The notes under the pieces: model-generated
What the model was told of the DNA's origin: nothing
The model's database searches: none
What the model saw: the letters and a program-made list of their open reading frames with translations, nothing else
Translations under genes and position numbers: made by a program
Assembly: GCF_001039355.2 (NCBI RefSeq)
Contig: NW_019773624.1
Coordinates: 1 to 21,752, forward strand
Source: Lingula anatina
Taxonomy: Eukaryota; Brachiopoda; Lingulata; Lingulida; Lingulidae
Reading direction: 5' to 3'
DNA length: 21,752 bases
In this document: positions 9,785-19,209 of the stretch, one piece after another
Position numbering within the stretch: the first letter of the stretch is position 1
How the letters are laid out: each line of letters starts with the position of its first letter

Positions 9785-10863
9785 CATGTCGATACTCCCC
9801 TGCACAGTTACTACCCCACACCGATACTCCATCAATACTGGGAGTACTTATAGTATCATTATTTTTTTTTTGTACCAGAAAAGTTATTTGGTATTTGTTA
9901 CCACTCTGCAGTTCTTGCATGTTAAATGTTTGGTAGCCCTGTGATAAATCCAGGGCAGTTTGCTGAAGCAATCCACTATTTTGATATAATTAAAATAAAC
10001 ACTGTCATCAACAGGTGGGTTTGCATCAAGTTAATTATCCTGTAAATAGACTCACTGAGGTTCTGCAAAGCTGGAAAGATTTTTGGTTTAAAAAACAACA
10101 ACATTTTCTAACATTTACAAAGTGCTTTGATGACTTTCTAATCCTTACATATACATTTCTAAAGCTTTATGTACATTAATCAGTTCAGTTAGGTTGCATT
10201 TTTATTAATACTTTTCAAAGCATCATATGATATTGAGTATTTGAAATATGATTGTAAGTATTTTTTCAAAGCATTATGATGTGATGTCTTGTTATTGTGA
10301 TAATAAAGGGCCATTCCATGTTTATTTCCTCATCAATCTTTAAGATTAGTGTGACTGTAAAATACTGTTGTAATTATTACTAATAAGTTTATGTGAGGTA
10401 CATTGAGGTTTAACTATAATATGATTTGAAGTTTTACTGACCAAAAAAGAGACTGCATACCATGGAATGGTCTGAAATGTCTATGTAAATAGCATAAAAG
10501 AGAAAAAAACTTGTGCATACAGATCTACCATAATTACGGCCATTCTCAAGTTTTTTCAGTGGGCAAAAACTATCAAGCTTTCAGACAATTTTATAATCAC
10601 AAAAAATTTATTTGTAATTGTATATAGCATTTGTGGCACTTTTACTGCATGGGCTAGAACTACAGAGTAGCCTTTTTTTAAAATTTTGTTGCCACCACAC
10701 AATTAACTTGTTCTAATTAAATAAAGTATGACGTAAAGACACAATATCTGTAAAACTCAGTTTCCCCCCAGTGAAAAGATCAGGTAATTACCATGTACTT
10801 GTGCATGCATATTGATACCCCCCTGCACAGTTACTCCCTCACACCGATAATCGCCCTTAGTAA
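9785..10863. repeat. Tandem duplication, copy A (about 1.08 kb)
   Basis: Matches copy B nearly base for base from CCGATACTCCATCAATACTG (9821; 10900 in copy B, offset 1079) through GTGAAAAGATCAGGTAATTA. It starts about 160 bp after the NB-ARC stop and so lies in the 3' UTR or in a last intron. It holds polyadenylation-type AATAAA at 9994-9999, 10302-10307 and 10720-10725. A short block, GATACTCCCCTGCACAGTTACT.CC..CACACCGAT, occurs near 9790, again near 10815 at the junction, and partly near 10885. A 74-codon minus-strand frame (9747-9971) is open here. Confidence 0.9.
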
Positions 10864-11858
10864 TTTTTTGTATTACATGCGCATCGATACTACCCCACAC
10901 CGATACTCCATCAATACTGGGAGTACTTATATTATCAATTTTATTTTTTTTTTGTACCAGAAAAGTTATTTGGTATTTGTTACCACTCTGCAGTTGTTGC
11001 ATGTTAAATGTTTGGTAGCCCTGTGATAAATCCAGGGCAGTTTGCTGAAGCAATCCATTATTTTGATAAGATTAAAATAAACACTGTCATCAACAGGTGG
11101 GTTTGCAGCAAGTTAATTATCCTGTAAATAGACTCACTGAGGTCCTGCAAAGCTGGAAAGATTTTTGGTTTTAAAAAATAACATTTTCTAATATTTATGA
11201 AGTGCTTTGATGACTTTCTAATCATTACATATACATTTCAAAATCTTTATGTACAGTAATCAGTTCATTTAGGTTGTATTTTTATACTTTTTACTTTTCA
11301 AAGCATCATATGATATTGAGTATTGAAATATGATTGTAAGTATTTTTTTAAAGCATTATGATGTGATGTCTTGTTATTCCATGTTTATTTCCTCATCAAT
11401 CTTTAAGATTAGTGTGACTGTAAAATACTGTTGTAATTATTACTTAATAAGTTTATGTGAGGTACATTGAGGTTTAACTATAATATGATTTGAAGTTTTA
11501 CTGACCAAAAAGAGACTGCATATCATGGAATGGTCTAAAATGTCTATGAAAATAGCATAAAAGAGAAAAAACTTGTGCATGCAGATCTACCACAATAACG
11601 GCCGTTCTCAAGTTTTTTCAGTGGGCAAAAACTATCAAGCTTTCAGACAATTTTATAATTATTAAATTTATTTGTATATAGCATTTGTGGCACTTTTACT
11701 GCATGGGCTAGAACTACAGAGTAGCCTTTTTTTAAAATTTTGTTGCCACCACACAATTAACTTGTTCTAACTAATAAAGTATGACGTAAAAACACAATAT
11801 CTGTAAAACTCATAGTGAAAAGATCAGGTAATTACCATGTACTTGTGCATGCATATTG
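10864..11858. repeat. Tandem duplication, copy B
   Basis: Second copy, same orientation, about 995 bp because of several deletions. The clearest removes 19 bp between two ATT triplets (GTTATT...CCATTCCATG in A becomes GTTATTCCATG near 11373), a microhomology deletion that also removes one AATAAA. Others lie near 11655-11675 and 11811. AATAAA is kept at 11076-11081 and 11773-11778. The similarity ends after CTTGTGCATGCATATTG at about 11858. High identity indicates a fairly recent duplication. Confidence 0.9.
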
Positions 11859-11926
11859 TGATTTCAAGTCATGAGTGTTTGGTTTCTAAAATCATTTATA
11901 CCCATACACTAAGGGTGTATTACCAG

Positions 11927-12123
11927 AGATTTAGATCGACACAGAGATTAAGATTTAGATTGACCTAACTCCCTGGGGGTTCACGCTAAAATGCAGTCAG
12001 CCGAGCGCTCAGCATAGTTAATTACCCCCTTACAGCTTTCAGTAGGCGAGACAGACGCTTAAGCCGGCTAAGCTGACAGTAATCTAGTGAGACTCCTCTC
12101 AGGGATAGATCGATCTAAAATCT
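11927..12123. mobile_element. MITE-like element with AGATTTAGATCGA ends
   Basis: The left end AGATTTAGATCGAC and the reverse complement of the right end, AGATTTTAGATCGATC, form imperfect terminal inverted repeats about 197 bp apart. A second AGATTTAGATTGAC copy follows the left end. The interior is more GC-rich than its surroundings, and GTCAGC near 11996 can pair with GCTGAC near 12072. There is no coding capacity. Target duplications are not clear. Confidence 0.5.
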
Positions 12124-12618
12124 ATGGAAATGGGGTCTAACATTTTTAAAACTTTGTATATATATATTATTGTACAATGTACATTTCTAAACACTTTCAA
12201 AGAAAATATTTCAAATACTGGTTGTAGCAATACAGAATTTTGCTTTATATCATGCTGGAAAGATGTAACAAGTAAAAATCAAATATTTAAGTCATGAATT
12301 TTATAATTCTAATACTGTTTACATGAGTTAACTAATGTTTACTGTCATGCATGTGCATTTTCTGTACACAGTGCATGCCTAACTAAAACTTCTGAAGAGG
12401 ATGTTTTGGATACTGCTAGATGAAGCATTACTATAAAATGTTATAATTTTAGACCATGTAACATAAAAGCAAAGCAAGTTCAAAACATATTAAGTAAAAG
12501 TCGTAAGTTTTATATTTCCAGTATCTTTTATATCAGAAAAGTGCCTGTATGAAGTGTACTCTTTTAAGATCACATCTACAATTTCTCAAATAATTCTAAA
12601 TGTGGTAATGTTACGTTA

Positions 12619-12732
12619 GGGCTCGACATTTAAATTGACCTGCTGGCCCTACGCCAATGAAAAACGATCTTGGACAGGCCAAACACAGGAAATAATGGCC
12701 TGAAGAGCCAGTAAAATTTAATGTGTCAATTT
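12619..12732. repeat. Short imperfect inverted repeat (CTGGCCC type)
   Basis: The left part CATTTAAATTGACCTGCTGGCC and the reverse complement of the right part, CATTAAATTTTACTGGCTCT, can be aligned with a few gaps. The ~115-bp block is richer in GC than its flanks. It looks like a diverged dispersed repeat. I cannot assign a family. Confidence 0.35.
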
Positions 12733-12856
12733 ACCCTTGTAATATGTACCGAACCAATCTGGCTCTTTCGAAAAAGTTGTCAATCCCTGTGCAAGAGTGT
12801 CGTATTGTTGTGTAAAGTGTCACTGAAAAATGAATGAAATAAGTTGCATGATGTTA

Positions 12857-13187
12857 AAGGGATAATAACTCTTCGTTTTGGCCAAAATATGAATTTTCCT
12901 GAAGTAAACAACAACTTTCCCATATGGTTAATGAATCCATTTTTACATTCAAAGTTAGTCCCTGGTTTTTTTCTAAAAAGTTTGGTTTTTTGTTAAAATC
13001 ACTTAAGAGATTATAACTGAGTACAGCCATCAATGGAGGTCACGTGATCTGAAGACAAGCTCAGATATCAGAATAATAGCTATAACTACCGTTTTTGTGG
13101 TAAAACAGAATATATTATATTCCTAGGAGTTGTTCACAATGTTTTTGTTGTGAAATATAGATATCATAAGAACAGTTATTATCCCTT
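12857..13187. mobile_element. MITE, 331 bp, with 14-bp perfect TIRs and TA target duplication
   Basis: AAGGGATAATAACT at the left end is the exact reverse complement of AGTTATTATCCCTT at the right. TA flanks both sides (12855-12856 and 13188-13189), the duplication made by Tc1/mariner-type transposases. The interior is non-coding and AT-rich apart from GGAGGTCACGTGATC near 13036. The perfect ends suggest a relatively young non-autonomous insertion. Confidence 0.88.
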
Positions 13188-13502
13188 TAGTGTATGAAGC
13201 GAATTTTGTAGGATATTCACAGAAAACAATTTAATATTTCAAGTGCCTCATTATTTTGATAGAAATTTTTGAATCTAATAGGATACAAAATTTTTAAAGT
13301 ATAAGATGTCACTTTTATTAATTGTATAACTTGATAATGTTATTTTGCTTTAATCAAGTGAGTATCATGAATTTCTTATAAAATGTTGCAAAAGCCTGAT
13401 GTTAACATTGAACAGTAATAAAGACTATTGCTTGTAAATGTAAAACAAGTGTCTTTGTTTTGTTTTTCTAATGACTATCCTTTATCATTTGTTTAGTTCC
13501 AG

Positions 13503-13602
13503 TCACTGTCCAAATGGTGTTATTCAAAGTAATTATGGTGAAAATGTGGAAGCTAACACTGCCAGCTACAAGTATGCTGGAGGAACCTCGACTTTGGTCT
13601 AG
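13503..13602 (+). CDS. Possible alternative last exon of the HEPN/NB-ARC gene
   Basis: After a pyrimidine-rich tract ending TTTAGTTCCAG, the frame starting T|CAC TGT CCA is open for 32 codons and closes at TAG 13600-13602. If the NB-ARC exon is spliced at 9618|GTAGCA, its leftover GG plus this T makes Gly and the frame continues as HCPNGVIQSNYGENVEANTA and then SYKYAGGTSTLV. The phase fits, but the donor is not ideal and the peptide shows no domain. An AATAAA lies downstream at 13937-13942. Transcript evidence would settle it. Confidence 0.35.
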
Positions 13603-15217
13603 AACTGCACAGTCTGGGCTCGTTGTGATAAAAAAAAATTACTTATTAAAACAATGATGAACTGACTTGACAATTTTTAGGAAGCCAATAACCACAACAT
13701 ATTTTCCTCTAAAAATAGTGCCTATATTTTTGTTCCACATCAAAGATTCACACAATATATAAAGTTTCATTTAATTACATAAATAGAGAAATGGTGATTA
13801 TTAACTTTAAAGAAAGTGAAATTTAAAATCTATCAAAAATCAAAACATTATTCTAAATGTATAGAAAAACCTAGCAAAAGCAGCAATAGGGAATATTCTA
13901 AAAATCTGATACAAGAAAAAATTCAACACAAATGATAATAAAACAAAACACCCAATAGACTACAAACATATAAAGAAGCCACAATTTAAAAATAAAATTT
14001 GGCTCGAGAATTAATATAATACAAGTAAAATACACTTTTCAGTGTTACATCTGAAGACAGGACTTAAAAGAGAAGCATGTTATATGATACATACCCTGAG
14101 GATTCACTGATCTCAATCACTTCAAGCTGCCTTTCAAAGTAACACAGCAACATTATAAAATTTGGCAAAACGTGACCTTTTCTTTAAGATATGTTAGGAA
14201 AATTAATTCTAAACTATCAACATCAAGTGTAATTCTGGAATGCTGTAAGTACTACCTGATAAATCCAATCCTATTATCTACACACGCCATATAAGATAAA
14301 ACTATTTAACATTATGAATGAGAAAATAATTGCTTTTTTTACCCTACAATTATTTAATATAAAGTTACAGTATAAAATTTTGAACCATCAATAATTTGTC
14401 TTTAAATTTGTTAGACATTTGAAATGGAATAATTGTCAAACATGAATCATTTTTAAAGAAAATCATTTTATGCACTGTATACATGTGCATAATACTTTTC
14501 CTGCCAGAAAAAAACATGCAATGAAAAAATCCTGGTGATAGTGTCACCTAAAACAGGGATTAACAATTTCCTCACATAACCATGGATCTCAAATATACTT
14601 AAGTTACATATATCCACACTATTAACCAAAAATGGCAGAAAAAAGTACAAATCTGCTTAAGAGAGAAATACAATGAAAAATAGTTTCAATAAATAAATGA
14701 ATAAAAACACACCTTGGTTTATTGATTTTTTTTTGAGGAAATTCAAGAAACTGTTCAACAATTACCATTCAGTACTAAAACAAAAAGTTTAAAGTTGCTG
14801 ACTGTCACCTAATCTTTCTCTACAATCATGTAGAAATAAAGTCAAACATTATAAACCAAACATATGTATGACCCAAACAATTAAATAAGAAAATTAACTG
14901 TCATATCATAAACCAAATCTTAAAACACAAGACTTGCTAGCTGAGACACACTGCTGGACTTACTCTTGATGAAGTTCCACAAAGCCAAATAACTGCGCAA
15001 TAAAATCAAAATTTTAAACAGTATTGATGATAAGTTTGTTTAAAAACTGAAATGCTTAACATTTTCCAAAAGCCAAATATGCTCAGAATGGAGAAATTCA
15101 AAATATTTTAACCTTGAGGCTAAAATGTACCAAAATGAGCTCAGATACATGATTGTTATTTTTTTCCTTAAAAGATATTTCCTAGAATCTCTATATCTCT
15201 TTCGATGTCCATTTTTC
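13603..15217. other. Convergent intergenic region and EBPL-like 3' UTR
   Basis: Very AT-rich DNA between the ends of two converging genes. No coding signal is seen; short open frames here look like chance. A minus-strand AATAAA (TTTATT at about 14717) could end the EBPL-like transcript after a ~500-base 3' UTR, and the HEPN/NB-ARC transcript may end in the left part. Confidence 0.45.
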
Positions 15218-15444
15218 TTATTCCTTCTTGGCTCGTAGATTGTACCTTCCTCCCGTGCTGCGCGGGGTGCTGGCCCCTGAAGAGGGCGCCTGTTTCTTAC
15301 CCCCACACAGGACCTGCAGTGACTGGGCGAGGAGGGCGAGCCTGATGACCAAGAACACCCCATTCATCACAAACAGCTGGACCAGCTTGGCGGGGTTGAA
15401 ATTCTTCAGTCCAGAGATTAGCTCGGGGGCAAACATCATGTACA
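15218..15444 (-). CDS. EBPL: EBPL-like exon 4 (last membrane segment, basic tail, stop)
   Basis: After acceptor TATTTTCAG the exon encodes VYMMFAPELISGL, the membrane segment LVQLFVMNGVFLVIRLALLA and a polar tail rich in Ser, Thr, Gly, Lys and Arg ending RAKKE, then TAA at 15220-15218. The exon is much more GC-rich than neighbouring DNA, as expected for coding sequence here. Confidence 0.9.
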
Positions 15445-18400
15445 CTGAAAATAAACAAATGTTTGATAATTCTTTGTTTATTTACCATAAATGTAGAATG
15501 AGTAGGAAGAGAATCATAACTGAGCACAGCATGTCCCTTATCCACTGAACTACCTTCACAGCATAAACCCCCTTCCCTTATGACTAATGCAAATAATTCA
15601 CCTGAGCCCCGTTCCAGAAAGAACTTTAGACTGAAAACCAGACTTGAGACCAGATTTGTTGTGTACATCTGTAGTGGTCTACTACAGTAAAACATGTTGA
15701 TTAAAAAAGCAGTAATATCTTTCTTGTTATAAAAAATTTCTCAGGTGCAATTTTTCATATAGCTGGACTAGACCTCAAGAACTCTTTGATCAAACTAAAC
15801 AAAACTAATGGTCAAAAAGTTTGGGCCAACTATCAACCAAATGTTCTTTTGTAAAATACCCCTCCAACCCCAGTGAGACTGGAAAATCCTGGGTAAGTCC
15901 ATTTCTCTTAAAACTTAACTCTGCAGCAAACATTGTGTAAGCTTAAACCAATGTAAATGCAAGTATGGGTGGGTTTTAAGTATATAAGTAAATAAACACA
16001 GTATTACAGTGGGCTCTATACAGGGCTGCTACTGATTCTCAACTCAGAATAAGAATCTCAATCTTCAGAGATGGACTTCTTAATAAATATGGAAGACTTT
16101 GGTGTGTAACTACTGAACTTTTTTTTCTTTTTTTTTTTTTGGGAGGGGGGGGATCTTCACCTATTGCCCAATGTTGGTTTACTTTAAGAGCATGCTCAAA
16201 TTTTCTGATCCAAAATTAAGAACCTTTAAATCTGCAAATACTTTCACCATTTGAGAACTCACAAATTTTACTTAAGGATTAAATTGTCTTGAAATTTTTA
16301 TTTAAAAATGAATGTTATAATATTTTAAGACTTGATAATTTTATGTTGTTTTCAGTAACTTTTACCATTTTCTTTATAATATAGAACATGTATCATTCAT
16401 AATAATTATCATAATTATTATTAAGCTTTAGGATAAATACTGATTATTTTTAAATACTTTAAAAAGTATCAGTTGTCTGGCTGAAGAGTTCACAAAGTAA
16501 AACCTAGCAAATACTTCACAGCAGAGAAAGGTGTGTCACAACAGTTAGTAAACAAAGTAAACAGTACAAAGACTATCTCTCACAACCCCAGGATTAAGTA
16601 AATCCCATGTTTACCAGGTGTACAAACCTGGTGAACTTTATCATAAGCACATGGTACATGCTAATATAAAGGCTACTTCTTAACCAAAAAATCTACTACT
16701 GTTAAAATACCATTTTCCTTAATTTTGTAGTTTGAATTTTTCATTTTTTATTTGCCTAAAAGAAATTGTATCACCAAGCCAAGTCTGAATTGTTGTTATG
16801 AACTGTTTATCTAGTGTTAATTTGGTAAGAATTTACTTTATACTAATTTCCATACTTGCACACATAAACAGAAAGCTAATTTCAACCAGTTAAAAACACT
16901 CACCTCCGTACAACTCAACGACAAGCAGTACCAGCTGCGCCAGATGTCTCCATTTTTTGTTCTGCAAGATGGCAGTAATGACGGCTATTGACAGCGAAGT
17001 ACCCACCACTGCCTGCGCCAACTCAATACAGATCATGTTAGGGTCAGCCACACCGTATCTCTTGTCTGCCTTGGCGTACTCTTGGACTGAATTATAAAGC
17101 AGTTTTTAAGTTCTATGGAGGGCACTTTGCATACTTTTGGACAGAATGACAGAATGGTGTCCTGTCTTATGTTATAAAAGTGACTAAGCCTTGGCATACC
17201 TGGGATTGCCCTAGCAATTTTTTTTTGCTTAGCCGAGCGGCAGCCAAATCACCCCTTTTTTGTCAATTTGTTATGAAAATTATTATAATTTGACTAAAAC
17301 AAGTCAAATCAAGCCCTTTTTCGTTAGTCAATTTAAGTTAATTTTAGAATTTGGCTAAATTGGCGAGTGTTAGCGCTACCCCAGCATACCCTTGAACTGA
17401 ATTTACATAAGTACCCAGTCACACAAAGGTAGAAGTGCTCATCTCTTACTGACATGTATGTCTTTTAGCCATATGGTGCTTGCTACCTAGAACTAGTCAA
17501 AACTACTGAAAAAGTGTCTACAAATTTTTAACTAATTTACTGATTAGGCTTTAATTTTATCAGCATGAAGCCAGTATTTGATTTACAGATTTCTTTATAC
17601 TAAAACAATCCCATTACTGAATTTTGGAGCTAAATTGAAGACTTATTTACTTCAGAAGTTTGAGGTATCTCATAATTAACCGTGTGTTGTTTCTGGTACA
17701 TATACTCACACATAAGAGCAACAAAGTTCTTATAGTCCTTGACATTTCCCACCAGAGACATGACAGCATATGGAATGCACTGGAATACAAACATACAGCA
17801 AAACAATGAAAAATAAATAGGTTTAAGTACTGTACTAAATATTTTAATTCACTTTTGTTTGTGCAAACACACTTAATATTAAAATTCTATTCTGGAGTTT
17901 TTCTTTTTCTCGTGTTCCTAAATTTTGAAAAAAATAAAAAAAAAAAATTGGTAAGCAAATGGTACAAAATAAATTCTATAACTCATTATTATATTATAGT
18001 ACTTTATAAAGCAATCAAGTATCTTTGTATTTTAGAACCCTCCCCCCTCTCCCAATCAAAACTCCCAGTATGTGAGAAGCATCGACGCCTTTCCTCACAT
18101 CACACCCCTGCCGAAGTATTTAAACTCTTATTTTGGAATGAGGCAAGAAGATTTTAACAAAAATTTTACTAGTGCCCCCCCCCCCCCCCAACCAACACCA
18201 TTCAGAAATAGTTCTGGGAGGAAGTACAGTACTTGTAGCTAATTTGAGACTTTCTTTTAATTTTTTAAAACACGTTATCATCTACCACGTATCCTGTTCA
18301 GTTCCGTAATGCACTACATAAAGTTTTAAGAGCGACACCGTGACAGTGGAATCGCCGTCGTCGGTTTCCCGCCCGAATTGAACGTCACTTACCATGGTGA

Positions 18401-18560
18401 TATTAACCAAGGCGTTGAAAACCCAAAATCCAAGAGCACATTTATCGCCTCTAGAAAGCTTCTTGCCGAGCAGCAGAGCCGCTAAAACACCCGCTGCGAC
18501 TTGCACCAGCAGCGATACCGTTATCACTAACTCTCCCGTATTCATTCCAGACCCCGCCAT
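15218..18560 (-). CDS. EBPL: EXPERA-domain membrane protein, EBP-like (EBPL) type, complete; four exons
   Basis: Exons on the minus strand are 18560-18393, 17779-17710, 17086-16904 and 15444-15218. All introns are GT-AG with matching phases, giving 215 residues against about 206 for human EBPL as I recall it. EXPERA proteins are small ER multi-pass proteins; EBP is the sterol delta8-delta7 isomerase, while EBPL is reported to lack that activity. Four or five hydrophobic segments fit: about residues 11-32, 42-64, 97-117, 125-150 and 163-188. Family marks are SLVGNV, EYAKADKRY, the intramembrane Glu in CIELAQA, VELYG and the MNGVF block. Positions that carry catalytic His and Glu in EBP appear as Asn and Cys. 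The tail is basic and Ser/Thr-rich. It is divergent from the importin gene. EBPL fits better than EBP or TMEM97. Confidence 0.85.
15445..16903. other. EBPL-like intron 3
   Basis: A 1.46-kb AT-rich intron. It holds a possible old repeat start near 15604 (GAGCCCCGTTCCAGAAAGAA), an interrupted T run followed by GGGAGGGGGGGG near 16120-16152, and short palindromic AT runs near 16400-16425. No exon is seen. Confidence 0.5.
16904..17086 (-). CDS. EBPL: EBPL-like exon 3 (core of the EXPERA domain)
   Basis: It encodes QEYAKADKRYGVADPNM, then a membrane segment with the conserved Glu (ICIELAQAVVGTSL), then QNKKWRHLAQLVLLVVELYG. The E-Y-[AG]-K-[AG]-D-x-R motif is shared by EBP and EBPL. Acceptor TATAATTCAG and donor GGAG|GTGAGT are good. 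Confidence 0.9.
17087..17709. other. EBPL-like intron 2 with a degenerate inverted repeat
   Basis: The block at about 17190-17390 has partly complementary ends (GGGATTGCCCTAGCAA near 17201; reverse complement of the right end GGGGTAGCGCTAACA near 17383), with AT-rich sequence between. It may be a decayed MITE. The rest shows nothing. Confidence 0.35.
17710..17779 (-). CDS. EBPL: EBPL-like exon 2
   Basis: Seventy bases between acceptor TGTATTCCAG and donor ATGT|GTGAGT encode CIPYAVMSLVGNVKDYKNFV and ALM. The SLVGN phrase matches vertebrate EBPL as I remember it. It ends with one base (T) that pairs with TC of exon 3 to give Phe. Confidence 0.88.
17780..18392. other. EBPL-like intron 1
   Basis: AT-rich on the left and CpG-containing near exon 1 (18320-18392). 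It holds a run of about 14-16 C near 18174-18190 that is probably variable in length. Open frames here are chance. Confidence 0.5.
18393..18560 (-). CDS. EBPL: EBPL-like exon 1 (start codon, TM1 and part of TM2)
   Basis: ATG at 18560-18558 opens 56 codons ending ..ALVNITM at donor ATG|GTAAGT. A second in-frame ATG is five codons on (MAGSGM); the first is chosen because it lies right after the AT-rich leader and the family has a short polar N-terminus. The exon is CpG-rich compared with its surroundings, as for a promoter-proximal exon. Confidence 0.88.
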
Positions 18561-19143
18561 TTCGCTTTCAAATTACGAATGAAGTTATTGTGAAATCCAT
18601 TTTTTAGTTTTGCATGTTTCATTTTGATGAAAACACCTTTATGTCGGAAATCTTAAAATAATAAAAGTGTAACTATTATGACACTGATACTCATATTTGA
18701 GGATGTGTGTGATATTTTGAAAGCCTCGTAATTATTTGACGTAAAAATTCGAAACTTATCTGATATGTGAGGCTCTGCAGGGCTCTGCAATTTGCTCGAG
18801 GAATTTAAGCTATGGGCGCTATGATTGGCTAGAGTGTTGTACGTTGGTCTCTGAAATAAATCGGATAATTTCCTTGCACATGTTCAAATTAAATTTAATT
18901 TTATTGCATTTTAAATCGACAAAAGATGGATAAGTCACAACCCAAATTTAAGTAGGTTTGATCATCTAATTTATTAGAAAAAGGAAAAATGTGACTGAAA
19001 CCTCAATTCAAGTTCAAGCATTTAGCCCAATCACCGTGATTGTTTCTGATGGGTTAGGATAAAAAAATCCAGAAAGAGGCCGGCATTTTGTAAGGAATAC
19101 AGAAGAAGTAACTTGTGAAATAATCAAAAATTAAGACAGAAAA
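18561..19143. promoter_or_regulatory. Putative bidirectional promoter, EBPL-like / importin alpha
   Basis: 583 bp separates the two divergent start codons. Visible candidates are an inverted CCAAT box (ATTGG, 18824-18828), a perfect 7-bp palindrome with one-base spacer CAATCAC-C-GTGATTG at 19028-19042 that gives a CCAAT box facing one way and an ATTG half-box facing the other, and a direct repeat GGCTCTGCA near 18770-18789. No clear TATA box stands at a fixed distance from either start. The arrangement is typical of shared promoters of housekeeping genes; the activity itself is inferred. Confidence 0.6.
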
Positions 19144-19209
19144 ATGGCCTCAGAGGACCCGAAAGCCACTCGGCAGCAATTGTTTAAAAACAAAGGAAAA
19201 GATTTGGAG
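19144..19209 (+). CDS. KPNA3/4: Importin alpha exon 1
   Basis: 22 codons, [20 protein letters not shown] then LE, ending at donor GGAG|GTAGGT, phase 0. The FKNKG-[KR]-D phrase is typical of the N-terminus of this clade. Confidence 0.9.

Noticed and set aside
15297-15695. 132-codon minus-strand frame
   Set aside because: It runs in the wrong frame over EBPL-like exon 4 and into its intron; the real exon has family motifs and correct splice sites.
17855-18157. 100-codon plus-strand frame in EBPL-like intron 1
   Set aside because: Low-complexity Lys/Asn/Phe-rich peptide expected from AT-rich DNA, with no splice or family support.
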